Under the pieces are notes generated by a model, which was not told the origin of the DNA, ran no database searches, and saw nothing but the letters and a program-made list of their open reading frames with translations. Of a stretch of DNA of 32,281 nt, positions 1 to 7,292 are shown piece by piece. Numbering within the stretch: the stretch's first letter is position 1; each line of letters opens with the position of its first letter. Made by a program: the position numbers and the translations under genes. Source of the stretch: Clostridia bacterium (lineage in GTDB: Bacteria > Bacillota > Clostridia > Oscillospirales > Acutalibacteraceae). Where the stretch lies: assembly GCA_017403265.1 (NCBI GenBank), contig JAFQOJ010000053.1, forward strand, positions 1-32,281, in the 5' to 3' direction.

Positions 1-134
1 GAAGGCAAATAAAAAGCCCCTTTAGGGGCAGCCGGTGAAAGTGTTGCGGTTGGCAAACTTTTCGACGAGCCTATAGGCTCAGCCGGTCTTATGCCCTAAG
101 GGGGGCAGTGCATACTACCGGCACGGCCGGTAGT
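1..134. repeat. Multi-hairpin intergenic structure downstream of the left operon
   Basis: Four hairpins sit in 134 bases: GCCCC/GGGGC (16-20 with 25-29), GAGCC/GGCTC (67-71 with 76-80), TGCCC/GGGCA (92-96 with 103-107) and a 9-bp stem ACTACCGGC/GCCGGTAGT (114-122 with 126-134). The first two are each followed on the plus strand by the same heptamer AGCCGGT (30-36 and 81-87), giving a 51-nt period. The structure lies just past the stop of the minus-strand gene ending at 163. It could be a 3'-UTR structure, a dispersed intergenic repeat or a small RNA. I do not recognise the family. Confidence 0.5.
6..29 (-). terminator. Intrinsic terminator of the FAD-oxidoreductase operon
   Basis: Read on the minus strand, a GCCCC-TAAA-GGGGC stem-loop is followed immediately by TTTTTATTT. 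It is the last hairpin in the cluster downstream of the gene ending at 163 and is a plausible rho-independent stop for the operon that starts near 6451. The stem is short (5 bp) but entirely GC. Confidence 0.6.
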
Positions 135-162
135 TATGATTGAGGTAATATTTAAATTTCTA

Positions 163-1962
163 TTAGAATAAATCACAAGAGAATAGGTTTACCTGTTCTG
201 CACCCCAGGTTTTTAAGAATTTTACGGTGAGTGAGGTAAGCCTTTTGTTAATGGGAATTTTTACCAAAGAATAATAGTTATTGTCTGTTTTATAGATTAG
301 TTCACCGTCGGCATAAACTTCAAATTCTCGAACTATGGTTTTGGCTACCTTCATTGGAACAAAATCACGTCCTGTGTGAAGCTTTTGCGCGAATACCTGC
401 ATCTTCCAGTTAGGTGAAACCGATTTGCGTAAATAATCAAGGTCGAATTGGATTCTAAGCTCATTTACATTGGTTGCATCCTGATACTCAAATTGTATGC
501 TGTCTTGCAATTCAAGTGTGATACGGTTTTCTTGCACCAAATTTCTTGGGCGTTCAATACCGTTAAAAAGAATTTCCTGTTGTTCTTTTGGAAGATTTAC
601 CTTTGCCAGTGTTGTAATGGTTGGGATTTTTCTTACAACGCCCGGTAAAAATACGCCGTCGTTTAAAAGGGTTTGCTGTAATTTTTCTACGCCGTTTTTT
701 TCAAGACTGGTAGATTGTGTATTTTCATTAACACAGAGCGCGGCGGCGGTACCGACTGCCTGTCCTAAAAGGGCGCAGGTTGCCATTACTCTTGTAGAAC
801 TGATTGCCGCATGAGTAGCGCTTATATTTCTGCCCGCAAAGAAAAGGTTTTTAATATTGGCAGAATAAAGACTTCTATACGGAATGCCATAGGGGGAAGG
901 GGGTAAACGCATTATAGAAAGGTCGGTTTCTTTATTTTTTGCAAGGAAGCCCTTGGGATTATGGTCATCTAACGGCCAACCGCCATAGGCAACTACATCT
1001 TCAAAATTGCCACCATCTAAAATATCATTTTCGGTTAAAACATATTCACCTACATAACGAACCGATTCTCTTTTGCCAGGTAAGAAACCTATCCATTCGA
1101 GTTCCCAATTTTCAGAGTTATGGTCACCGTAATTTTTTATATGGTCCCATATACCGAAAGCAACCTTCATAAGCTCGTCACGTGTTTCTTCGGTATTTAA
1201 AATTGCGGGGCCCTCACCGCCAAGCTCCATCCACCAAAGGTTTGTGCCGCTTGTTTCTATAGTATGTTCGCGGAAGCCACTATGTTCTGTTTCAAGATAT
1301 GGAATAATAGCAAATTCTTCATCGGTTTTATAAACGTTTGCCCATTCGGGTGGGGTGAATTTTACAGGGTGGTCGGTTTCGCGCGCCTGTAAAAGAAGAC
1401 TCATACCCATTGTTTTATGGTCGGCAACTTTTGGACCTATTGTTTCGTTATATTCGTCATTAGCTTCGCGACCAATTCGGTGCTTTGCATTTGTAAGGGG
1501 TGCTAAAATACTGTCACCTGAGCAGTCTGCAAAATATTTTGCAGATACCTTATGCCAGGTGTATGTAGTCAGCTGCCAAGCGGTAACATTTTTGATTGTA
1601 TTGCCGTCACGCTCGGCATCCAGGCACGAAGCATTTAAAAGCAGAGTTATATTTTTATTTTCTTTTACTTTACCGAAAAGAACACTGTCCCAAAGGGTAG
1701 GGGCAAGGGTAGGGTTGCGGTAGATATTTTCTTCTTCAAACTCAGCAAGAATACCTGTTTCGCGGTTGTATTTTCCCTTTGCACCACGAACCCACATTCT
1801 TATTTCAGAAGAACAGTTGCCGCCAAGCATAGGGCGGTCCTGTATTAAAACTACCTTAATACCGTTTCTTGCCGCCGAAAGTGCCGCAATTGTTCCTGCA
1901 AGACCTCCGCCTACAATACATAAATCACAGGTGTATTCAATTGTTTTAAATGGTTTGCTCAT
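163..1962 (-). CDS. FAD-dependent oxidoreductase (FAD_oxidored family), 599 aa
   Basis: A flavoprotein of the family Pfam calls FAD_oxidored. The N-terminal Rossmann fold carries the dinucleotide motif VGGGLAG at residues 17-23, followed by a GGNCSSE segment near residue 48. A second conserved FAD-contact block, LFFAGRNISATHA, lies in the C-terminal half near residue 370 and is followed by the RVMATCALLGQAVGTAAAL helix. The last ~120 residues form an extra, probably beta-rich domain absent from its 448-aa neighbour. There is no signal peptide, so it is probably cytosolic. The start has a good GGAGG site 7 bases upstream. It is the last gene of a five-gene operon, 32 bp after a paralogue. The substrate is unknown; the sugar-isomerase and esterase neighbours suggest oxidation of a sugar-derived alcohol or ring, which is inference. 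Confidence 0.85.
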   Translation of the reverse strand: MSKPFKTIEYTCDLCIVGGGLAGTIAALSAARNGIKVVLIQDRPMLGGNCSSEIRMWVRGAKGKYNRETGILAEFEEENIYRNPTLAPTLWDSVLFGKVKENKNITLLLNASCLDAERDGNTIKNVTAWQLTTYTWHKVSAKYFADCSGDSILAPLTNAKHRIGREANDEYNETIGPKVADHKTMGMSLLLQARETDHPVKFTPPEWANVYKTDEEFAIIPYLETEHSGFREHTIETSGTNLWWMELGGEGPAILNTEETRDELMKVAFGIWDHIKNYGDHNSENWELEWIGFLPGKRESVRYVGEYVLTENDILDGGNFEDVVAYGGWPLDDHNPKGFLAKNKETDLSIMRLPPSPYGIPYRSLYSANIKNLFFAGRNISATHAAISSTRVMATCALLGQAVGTAAALCVNENTQSTSLEKNGVEKLQQTLLNDGVFLPGVVRKIPTITTLAKVNLPKEQQEILFNGIERPRNLVQENRITLELQDSIQFEYQDATNVNELRIQFDLDYLRKSVSPNWKMQVFAQKLHTGRDFVPMKVAKTIVREFEVYADGELIYKTDNNYYSLVKIPINKRLTSLTVKFLKTWGAEQVNLFSCDLF

Positions 1963-1994
1963 TTTAATTCCTCCAATTATATGTTTTTGGTTTC

Positions 1995-3341
1995 TTATCC
2001 AAAATACACCTTATTTTCTTTTAAAAGGTAAGTGAGCTCTTTTATATTTATATTTCTTACGGTGCAGTTATTTTTTATAGAAAGCGCCGCAGCCGTTCCT
2101 GCCGCTTGCCCCATAGCCATACAAGGCGGCATTACTCTAACAGCTCCCGCAGCGGTAGAATCGGCGCTTAAGCATCTGCCCGCAATAAGCAAGTTATCAA
2201 CCTTTACAGGAACTAAGCTTCTATAAGGCACACCGTAATATTTACCGTTTATAGGTACATATTCGTTGCTCTTAGGACCAAATCTACCGTGAACATCAAC
2301 CGAGTTTGCCGCAATAAAAACACTGTCTTCGGGGACTTTAGCATTTAAAAGGTCATCTGCAGTTAAACGGTATTCACCTTTTATATGGCGGCTTTCTCTG
2401 ATACCAATATGTGAAGCGGTAGCCTTTATGCGAGCGTCTTGACATCCCGGAACATATTTACGGAAAAATTTAGTAATTTCATCAACCTGGCGTCTGCCTT
2501 CAATTTCGGCTTTTGTAAGACTTTTATTGTCAGTACTATCAATATTCATAATTCGTGAAGTATTAACGCACCATTCGTCCTTTTTAGGCATACGGAAAAT
2601 ACCTATACTTACTCTGTCAAGTGACCAGTCGCCATTTTCGCGCGCTTCGGTAACACGCCAATGAAGTGAACGGTAATTTACTCCGTCTTTACGGTAGAAA
2701 TTATTAATATTTGCCTGTATATCGGCTTCTAAAGCATCTGAATCAACATTACTTATATGATAAAACATAGTTGCGGGCTGAATAAGACCTAATTCTTCAT
2801 TACCCATTTCAAACGGCACACCGCTTCTGTAAGCAACATCACCGTCGCCTGTGCAGTCGATTATAACATTACCTTCGATACTCTCTATTCCCGATTTTGA
2901 AGCAACCTTTATTCCAATGATTTTGTTTTCCTCTAAAACAGGTTCTAAAAATGCGGTGTGGTATAGTACTTCAACCCCTGCTTCACAAAGCATTTCATCA
3001 AGTACGAGTTTTAAGCCTTCCGATTCAAACGGGGTTACGTGGTCGTGACCGATTTTTATCCACGAAGTAAACGCCGTTCCGCCCATAACATCTTTTGGAT
3101 GTATAGCAAAGCCTTTTTCAACCAATCTGTCAACAATTTCTTCAAAAAGGCCTCTTATAATCATCTCTTCGCCTGTCGAATCGTAGCAGGTCATAAAAGG
3201 ACCCACAAGCCCTGCGGTTGCCATGCCGCCGCAAAAGCCGTTTTGTTCCACAAGCAAGGTTTTAACGCCTTGTCTTGCGGCTGATACCGCCGCGCAAATT
3301 CCTGCAGGACCGCCGCCTACAACTATAACATCATATTTCAT
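1995..3341 (-). CDS. FAD-dependent oxidoreductase (FAD_oxidored family), 448 aa
   Basis: Compact paralogue of the downstream 599-aa flavoprotein. The N-terminus begins directly with the FAD-binding strand and the GGGPAG motif (residues 9-14), followed by a CGGMATAG segment near residue 40. The C-terminal LLIAGRCLSADSTAAGAVRVM block matches the equivalent region of the partner. There is no membrane segment. An in-frame ATG lies two codons upstream (3347), but the AAGGA site is then only 3 bases away; for the ATG at 3341 the spacing is 9, so I chose 3341. It sits 28 bp after the SGNH hydrolase gene in the same operon. Two different FAD_oxidored proteins in tandem suggest either consecutive oxidations or a heteromeric enzyme. 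The substrate is not deducible from sequence. Confidence 0.85.
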   Translation of the reverse strand: MKYDVIVVGGGPAGICAAVSAARQGVKTLLVEQNGFCGGMATAGLVGPFMTCYDSTGEEMIIRGLFEEIVDRLVEKGFAIHPKDVMGGTAFTSWIKIGHDHVTPFESEGLKLVLDEMLCEAGVEVLYHTAFLEPVLEENKIIGIKVASKSGIESIEGNVIIDCTGDGDVAYRSGVPFEMGNEELGLIQPATMFYHISNVDSDALEADIQANINNFYRKDGVNYRSLHWRVTEARENGDWSLDRVSIGIFRMPKKDEWCVNTSRIMNIDSTDNKSLTKAEIEGRRQVDEITKFFRKYVPGCQDARIKATASHIGIRESRHIKGEYRLTADDLLNAKVPEDSVFIAANSVDVHGRFGPKSNEYVPINGKYYGVPYRSLVPVKVDNLLIAGRCLSADSTAAGAVRVMPPCMAMGQAAGTAAALSIKNNCTVRNINIKELTYLLKENKVYFG

Positions 3342-3369
3342 AATCATAATTCCTTAAACAACTTCGAGT

Positions 3370-4341
3370 TTATAGTAAGCTTAATATTTTTTTATATAGA
3401 TTAGAAGAATATGTCAGCATTCCTAAATCATTAGGATGAACACCATCTTTTGAAAAAAGCAAATCCGTGTGCGGTAAACAGTCTGTACCGGTTATAACCT
3501 TAATATTAGAATATTTAACGCACTCATTTGAAATTGCATTTACCACTTCATCCAGTGTTCCAAGCGGAACGATCTTATCGTAATCTCTTCGCCATATAGG
3601 CGTAATAACAAATATTTTGGAAGTTGTATAATTCATTGCAATGTTTTTAATAAAGGTTCGCATATTATATGAAAATTCTTCCTGAGAGGATTTAACCCAA
3701 TCATTTGTTCCATAAGCCACGGTAACTATATCGGGCATAAAAGCTTTATTCTCAAGCAAATCGGGTCTGAATATATCTCCGCCTATTGCCTTGTTATGAA
3801 CAAAAGCATCCAATTTTATAGATAGCTGGTTTATGTATGAATATGAAGGAAATCGTGCGTCATATCCTTGAGTTATAGAATCTCCGTACGATACAATTTT
3901 CATTTTATACTCATACGGCTTCAAAACAGTTGCATCTTCTAAAACAAAATTTTTAATCTGCATACTGTATAAATTAGGTAAAAAGATTGTTATACGCTTT
4001 TTACCTTCCGGGAGTTTTTTCCTATAGGAATCAGTAAATTCAACTTCTACATCTAAATGGGTAATAGCATCGGTGAAAATTCCGTTTATATAAATATCAA
4101 AAATAGCAAAGTTGCGCGAGGAGGCCCTAATCATTTTATAATCAAAGGATATACTACTTGCGTCGGTATAAAAATCAAAACGAATACCTGCGGTAGCATA
4201 GGTCTTGTTTGTAAAACCTTCAGAGCTTGAATATGCCAACTTCTCTTTTTCTGAAAATCTAAAAAAACTAATATAATCGCCCTGTGAGGTTTTTTCAGAT
4301 CCAAATACAATATTTTTAATATCATCGAAAGAAAGTTTCAT
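3370..4341 (-). CDS. SGNH/GDSL-family esterase with N-terminal beta domain, 323 aa
   Basis: SGNH hydrolase, a serine esterase or deacylase family that often removes acetyl groups from carbohydrates. The four signature blocks are visible: SYGDSITQG with nucleophile Ser155, a glycine block (AIGGD), AYGTNDW with the oxyanion-hole Asn, and DGVHPND with Asp299 and His302. The first ~130 residues look like a beta-sandwich, as in two-domain carbohydrate esterases. No signal peptide is seen, so an intracellular acylated sugar is the likelier substrate. A GTG codon lies three codons upstream, but AGGTG (4348-4352) is correctly spaced for the ATG at 4341 and overlaps the upstream stop codon, indicating translational coupling. 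It is in the operon with sugar isomerase and flavoprotein genes. Confidence 0.85.
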   Translation of the reverse strand: MKLSFDDIKNIVFGSEKTSQGDYISFFRFSEKEKLAYSSSEGFTNKTYATAGIRFDFYTDASSISFDYKMIRASSRNFAIFDIYINGIFTDAITHLDVEVEFTDSYRKKLPEGKKRITIFLPNLYSMQIKNFVLEDATVLKPYEYKMKIVSYGDSITQGYDARFPSYSYINQLSIKLDAFVHNKAIGGDIFRPDLLENKAFMPDIVTVAYGTNDWVKSSQEEFSYNMRTFIKNIAMNYTTSKIFVITPIWRRDYDKIVPLGTLDEVVNAISNECVKYSNIKVITGTDCLPHTDLLFSKDGVHPNDLGMLTYSSNLYKKILSLL

Positions 4342-4350
4342 AAGTATCAC

Positions 4351-5136
4351 CTATTCAAAATAATTTCGCAATTTTTTGGCTGATTCAGCCGCTTTTATTA
4401 AATATTCGTCTATGGAAATTTCATTGTACAAATCGCTGGTTTTGGTCATAACTTCAAGCATAAGATTTCCTTCAAAGCCGGAAGCTTTTATATGGTCTGC
4501 AAATTTATTAAAGTCCATGTTTCCGTCAAAGGGCAACAAATGACTATCCTGATTATATACGCCAAAATTATCGTGAATATGGGTGCAAAACAATCGGTTT
4601 CCGAATAATGTCATATACTCTCTACCCTTTGTAAAGCAATTTTCGTGGCCACAGTCCCAACAAAAACCTACATTATCGTCAGGTGTGAAATTTTCAAGCA
4701 CCCATGCAAGATTTGATAATTTGCGCTGATTTTCAAAAGCAAGTTTAATGTTTTTTTGCTTTGCATAATCAATAAGTTTTGTGAATCTTTTTCTGCCAAT
4801 ATCAGTTACCGGAGGTGGATTTTCACCTGATGATAGATGTATTACGGCCATACCCGCACCAACCATATTACAACTATTGACACACTCCAATAATTCATCA
4901 AGAATTATATCACCCGAATCGTCATCATACCAAATATTATTAATGTTTTTAAATGGTGCGTGTAAATTTTCATATTCTATACCGTTTACTGCACAAGCGT
5001 TTGCAATTTTTTCAAGACGGCTTTTATCATATGCAAAACTATGAATAGCTGAAAATCCTAACTCTGCTATTCTTTTTACATATTGGTCATCATCCATACC
5101 ACGGTATGAATCAATATTTATACCTATTTTTCTCAT
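4351..5136 (-). CDS. Sugar phosphate isomerase/epimerase-like TIM-barrel protein, 261 aa
   Basis: Member of the xylose-isomerase-like TIM-barrel superfamily (AP_endonuc_2 fold), which includes sugar isomerases, epimerases and inosose dehydratases. Likely metal-site segments appear in order: AVIHLSSGE, LAFENQ (Glu), FCWDCGHEN (Asp and His), CTHIHDN (His) and LMLEVM (Glu). The length of ~260 aa is usual. An ATG at 5145 is in frame, but the only purine-rich site, GAAAG, abuts it; the site is better spaced for the ATG at 5136, which also starts at the first barrel strand (MRKIGINID). It begins 14 bp after the dehydrogenase stop at 5150 and ends against the esterase start. The exact substrate is unknown. 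Confidence 0.82.
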   Translation of the reverse strand: MRKIGINIDSYRGMDDDQYVKRIAELGFSAIHSFAYDKSRLEKIANACAVNGIEYENLHAPFKNINNIWYDDDSGDIILDELLECVNSCNMVGAGMAVIHLSSGENPPPVTDIGRKRFTKLIDYAKQKNIKLAFENQRKLSNLAWVLENFTPDDNVGFCWDCGHENCFTKGREYMTLFGNRLFCTHIHDNFGVYNQDSHLLPFDGNMDFNKFADHIKASGFEGNLMLEVMTKTSDLYNEISIDEYLIKAAESAKKLRNYFE

Positions 5137-5149
5137 TTGAAACATTCTT

Positions 5150-6451
5150 TCATATTATATCATCAATTATTCCTAAATCCCAACAAAGCCGCGGTAAAAC
5201 ATATTTATCTCTAATATCCTTTGCAGCTTTAAAGGTTAGGGGTAAAATATCGCTGGATATACCTAATTCGCCCATTGTTTTTGGAAGACCTACCTTATCA
5301 AAAAGGGCTGTAGCGTCGTTCACTGATGGTAATTCTTCATTTATAATATTTTGTATTTTGTCCCACTTATCAATTATAATTTCCAAGCGCTTTTTGTGGC
5401 TTTCTAAATTGTATTTTTGCTCTTTTGCTTCAAGCGCTATCATACTTTGGGCACCCTTGCCGAGAAAGCCGCTTAAAGTTTCGCTCCAAGCGGAAAAATC
5501 AAATTTTTCTACATACTCTAATGCCTTTTGTTTATCGGGTGTAATATTTTTGATTTTTTCATAGAGTTTAACCGCTGTCAAAGTGCCTACTGCACACTGT
5601 ATTCCGTGGAATTCCACAGGTGTGCCAAACTCTACTGAGCGCATATCCCATATATGAGATAGGTAATGCTCTATGCCTGAAGCGGGACGGGAAAGACCTG
5701 CAAATTTCATAGCCGCGCCGCAGATGATTAGTCCTTCAAAAACTGCTTTTACAGAGTTTTCGTCTTTTTTTAAAAGCCCTTCTGCGTTATCCACACATTT
5801 TTTAAGTGAACTTCTTACAAGGCTTGCAATATCTTCGCAGTAGTATTCGCCGTTTACTAAGTGAGAAATACGCCATTCACAAATTGAAATATATTTTGCA
5901 AGCATATCTCCAAGACCTGAAATCATCATTTTTATAGGAGCGTTACAAAGAATATCAATATCGCCCACAATAACATCAGCGCACTTGCTGTTAAGCGAAA
6001 TTTTAAGTCCTTCCATAGTCATTGAAGATGTTGCAGATGCATAACCGTCCATAGAGGGAGCGGTACCCACAATTATGTATTTTTTGCCCGATACATTGGC
6101 GACTATTTTACTGATATCGTTAATAACACCCGAGCCTACACCTATAACCACATCACACTTAGGGTTAAAATTCATAAGTGCTAATCCTACATTTGCTTCA
6201 TCAGGCTCAACTACATCATTGGAAAAAATATATTTATCGGTTTTAATTCCGCTCTTTTTCAATATTTCTGCCACGCTTTTACCTGCGGCAGAATATGTAT
6301 TTTTATCCGCAATTATGAAAGCACGGTTTGCCTTTAACTCTTCAAGTATTAAGGGTAGCTTTTTAATAGCGCCCTTTTCGGTTATTACCTTTGAAGTGAA
6401 AATATGCTCTTTACCGCATAAACAGTTTTTTTGACTTATCTTTTCAAACAT
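5150..6451 (-). CDS. sn-glycerol-1-phosphate dehydrogenase-like (AraM/EgsA-type) enzyme, 433 aa
   Basis: Belongs to the iron-containing alcohol dehydrogenase/dehydroquinate-synthase-like superfamily, closest in motifs to AraM and EgsA, which reduce dihydroxyacetone phosphate with NAD(P)H. The nucleotide loop GVGSGVIND is at 104-112, the family block GTAPSMDGYASATS at 129-142, and probable metal ligands are Asp182 (GLGDML), His262 (GIEHYL) and His282 (EFHGIQ). The length fits the family (~400-430). An N-terminal CLCGKEH segment is seen in AraM-like proteins. It is the first gene of the operon, behind a promoter facing away from a DeoR regulator. The catabolic neighbours argue against a lipid role and for reduction or oxidation of a phosphorylated sugar-like intermediate; that part is inference. 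Confidence 0.82.
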   Translation of the reverse strand: MFEKISQKNCLCGKEHIFTSKVITEKGAIKKLPLILEELKANRAFIIADKNTYSAAGKSVAEILKKSGIKTDKYIFSNDVVEPDEANVGLALMNFNPKCDVVIGVGSGVINDISKIVANVSGKKYIIVGTAPSMDGYASATSSMTMEGLKISLNSKCADVIVGDIDILCNAPIKMMISGLGDMLAKYISICEWRISHLVNGEYYCEDIASLVRSSLKKCVDNAEGLLKKDENSVKAVFEGLIICGAAMKFAGLSRPASGIEHYLSHIWDMRSVEFGTPVEFHGIQCAVGTLTAVKLYEKIKNITPDKQKALEYVEKFDFSAWSETLSGFLGKGAQSMIALEAKEQKYNLESHKKRLEIIIDKWDKIQNIINEELPSVNDATALFDKVGLPKTMGELGISSDILPLTFKAAKDIRDKYVLPRLCWDLGIIDDII

Positions 6452-6483
6452 ATAAACGCATACTCCTAGATTTATATAGGTAT

Positions 6484-6512
6484 ATGATAACTTATTATAT
6501 ATTTATAGTCAA
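6484..6512 (-). promoter_or_regulatory. Promoter of the left (AraM-FAD) operon
   Basis: On the minus strand, -35 TTGACT (6507-6512) and -10 TATCAT (6484-6489) are separated by exactly 17 nt; each box matches 5 of 6 consensus bases. The transcript would start near 6477, about 25 nt before the first start codon at 6451, which has AGGAG 11 nt upstream. It lies back to back with the regulator's promoter. Confidence 0.65.
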
Positions 6513-6527
6513 TCAATAATGAAGTTA

Positions 6528-6557
6528 TTGACAAATTGGTCATAAATTGATTATAAT
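6528..6557 (+). promoter_or_regulatory. Promoter of the DeoR-type regulator gene
   Basis: A perfect -35 TTGACA (6528-6533) and a perfect -10 TATAAT (6552-6557) are separated by 18 nt. It drives the regulator starting at 6600. The -35 boxes of this and the divergent promoter form a symmetric GTCAAT...ATTGAC arrangement (6508-6532). Confidence 0.7.
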
Positions 6558-6578
6558 TATGATTATAATGATTATATT
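6549..6578 (+). promoter_or_regulatory. Candidate operator: three GATTATAAT repeats
   Basis: Three direct copies of a 9-mer: GATTATAAT at 6549 and 6561, and GATTATATT at 6570. The first copy covers the -10 box of the regulator's promoter and the others lie around its predicted start. The placement would suit autoregulation by the DeoR protein. AT-rich sequence makes chance repetition possible. Confidence 0.4.
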
Positions 6579-6599
6579 TTGACTATTAAGAGGTGTAGT

Positions 6600-7292
6600 A
6601 TGGCTGTATATAACCGCGAAAACCAATATATCAATCTTTTGGCGCAAAAACCGTATTCTGTAAAGGAATTATCTGAAAAATTATTTATAAGCGAGCCGAC
6701 AGTAAGGCGAGATTTAATATTTTTACAGAAAAAAGAACTGGTGAGCTGTAAAAGGGGTATTGTAACCCTTAAAACAAACTCACCAGACCAACGCATCCCC
6801 TTATTTATACGGCACCTAGAGCAAAATGAAGCCAAACAGGTAATTGCAAGAAAAGCATTATCACACATTAAAAACGGATATGTGATAATGCTTGATGCTT
6901 CTACAACTGCTTTTCATTTACTTCCTTATCTTACTAATTTTAAAAATATATTGGTAATAACAAATGGCGCAAAAACCGCATTAGAATCTGCATCGATGGG
7001 AATCAGAACTATCTGCACTGGTGGGGAAATGACGCTTGAATCCTTTTCATATATAGGACCTGATGCCGAATCGGTTTTAAATAAATACAATGCCGATATT
7101 GCGTTTTTCTCCTGTAGGGGAATTGCCAATAAAATTGCTACAGATAATTCTATTATGGAAAATAATCTTAGAAGAATTATGATAAAAAATTCAAAATACA
7201 AATTCTTATTGTGTGATAAAAGTAAATTTGATAACACCTATCTGAATACGCTATGTAATATAGATGATCTAGACGGTTTGATAACCGATTAA
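6600..7292 (+). CDS. DeoR-family transcriptional regulator, 230 aa
   Basis: Typical DeoR/GlpR architecture and length. The N-terminal winged helix-turn-helix (about residues 18-45) contains VKELSEKLFISEPTVRRDL, whose TVRRDL recognition helix is the family hallmark. The C-terminal sugar-phosphate sensor (DeoRC) starts around residue 70, with segments LDASTTAFHL, VITNGAKTAL, CTGGEM and CDKSKFD. The start is the ATG at 6600, preceded by AGAGG at 6-nt spacing; a longer TTG-initiated reading frame from 6579 has no ribosome site. It is divergent from the five-gene catabolic operon, so it most likely represses that operon until a phosphorylated sugar intermediate binds. The effector is unknown. The gene overlaps the convergent PHP gene by 4 bp at the stop codons. 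Confidence 0.9.
   Translation: MAVYNRENQYINLLAQKPYSVKELSEKLFISEPTVRRDLIFLQKKELVSCKRGIVTLKTNSPDQRIPLFIRHLEQNEAKQVIARKALSHIKNGYVIMLDASTTAFHLLPYLTNFKNILVITNGAKTALESASMGIRTICTGGEMTLESFSYIGPDAESVLNKYNADIAFFSCRGIANKIATDNSIMENNLRRIMIKNSKYKFLLCDKSKFDNTYLNTLCNIDDLDGLITD

Noticed and set aside
1-134. tRNA gene or CRISPR array
   Set aside because: The hairpins do not form a cloverleaf, and the two AGCCGGT copies are too short and too few for an array.
497-814. 105-codon open frame antisense to the 599-aa flavoprotein
   Set aside because: The opposite strand encodes conserved FAD-family motifs through this stretch; this frame has no recognisable protein features.
1355-1723. 122-codon open frame on the plus strand
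   Set aside because: Antisense shadow of the well-supported FAD oxidoreductase gene, with no promoter or ribosome site.
3342-3347. Upstream in-frame ATG for the 448-aa flavoprotein
   Set aside because: AAGGA would be only 3 nt away; the ATG at 3341 has normal spacing.
4342-4350. GTG start for the SGNH esterase
   Set aside because: AGGTG overlaps this codon and is correctly spaced only for the ATG at 4341.
5106-5564. 152-codon plus-strand frame overlapping the dehydrogenase gene
   Set aside because: It is antisense to conserved sequence of the AraM-like enzyme and has no initiation signal.
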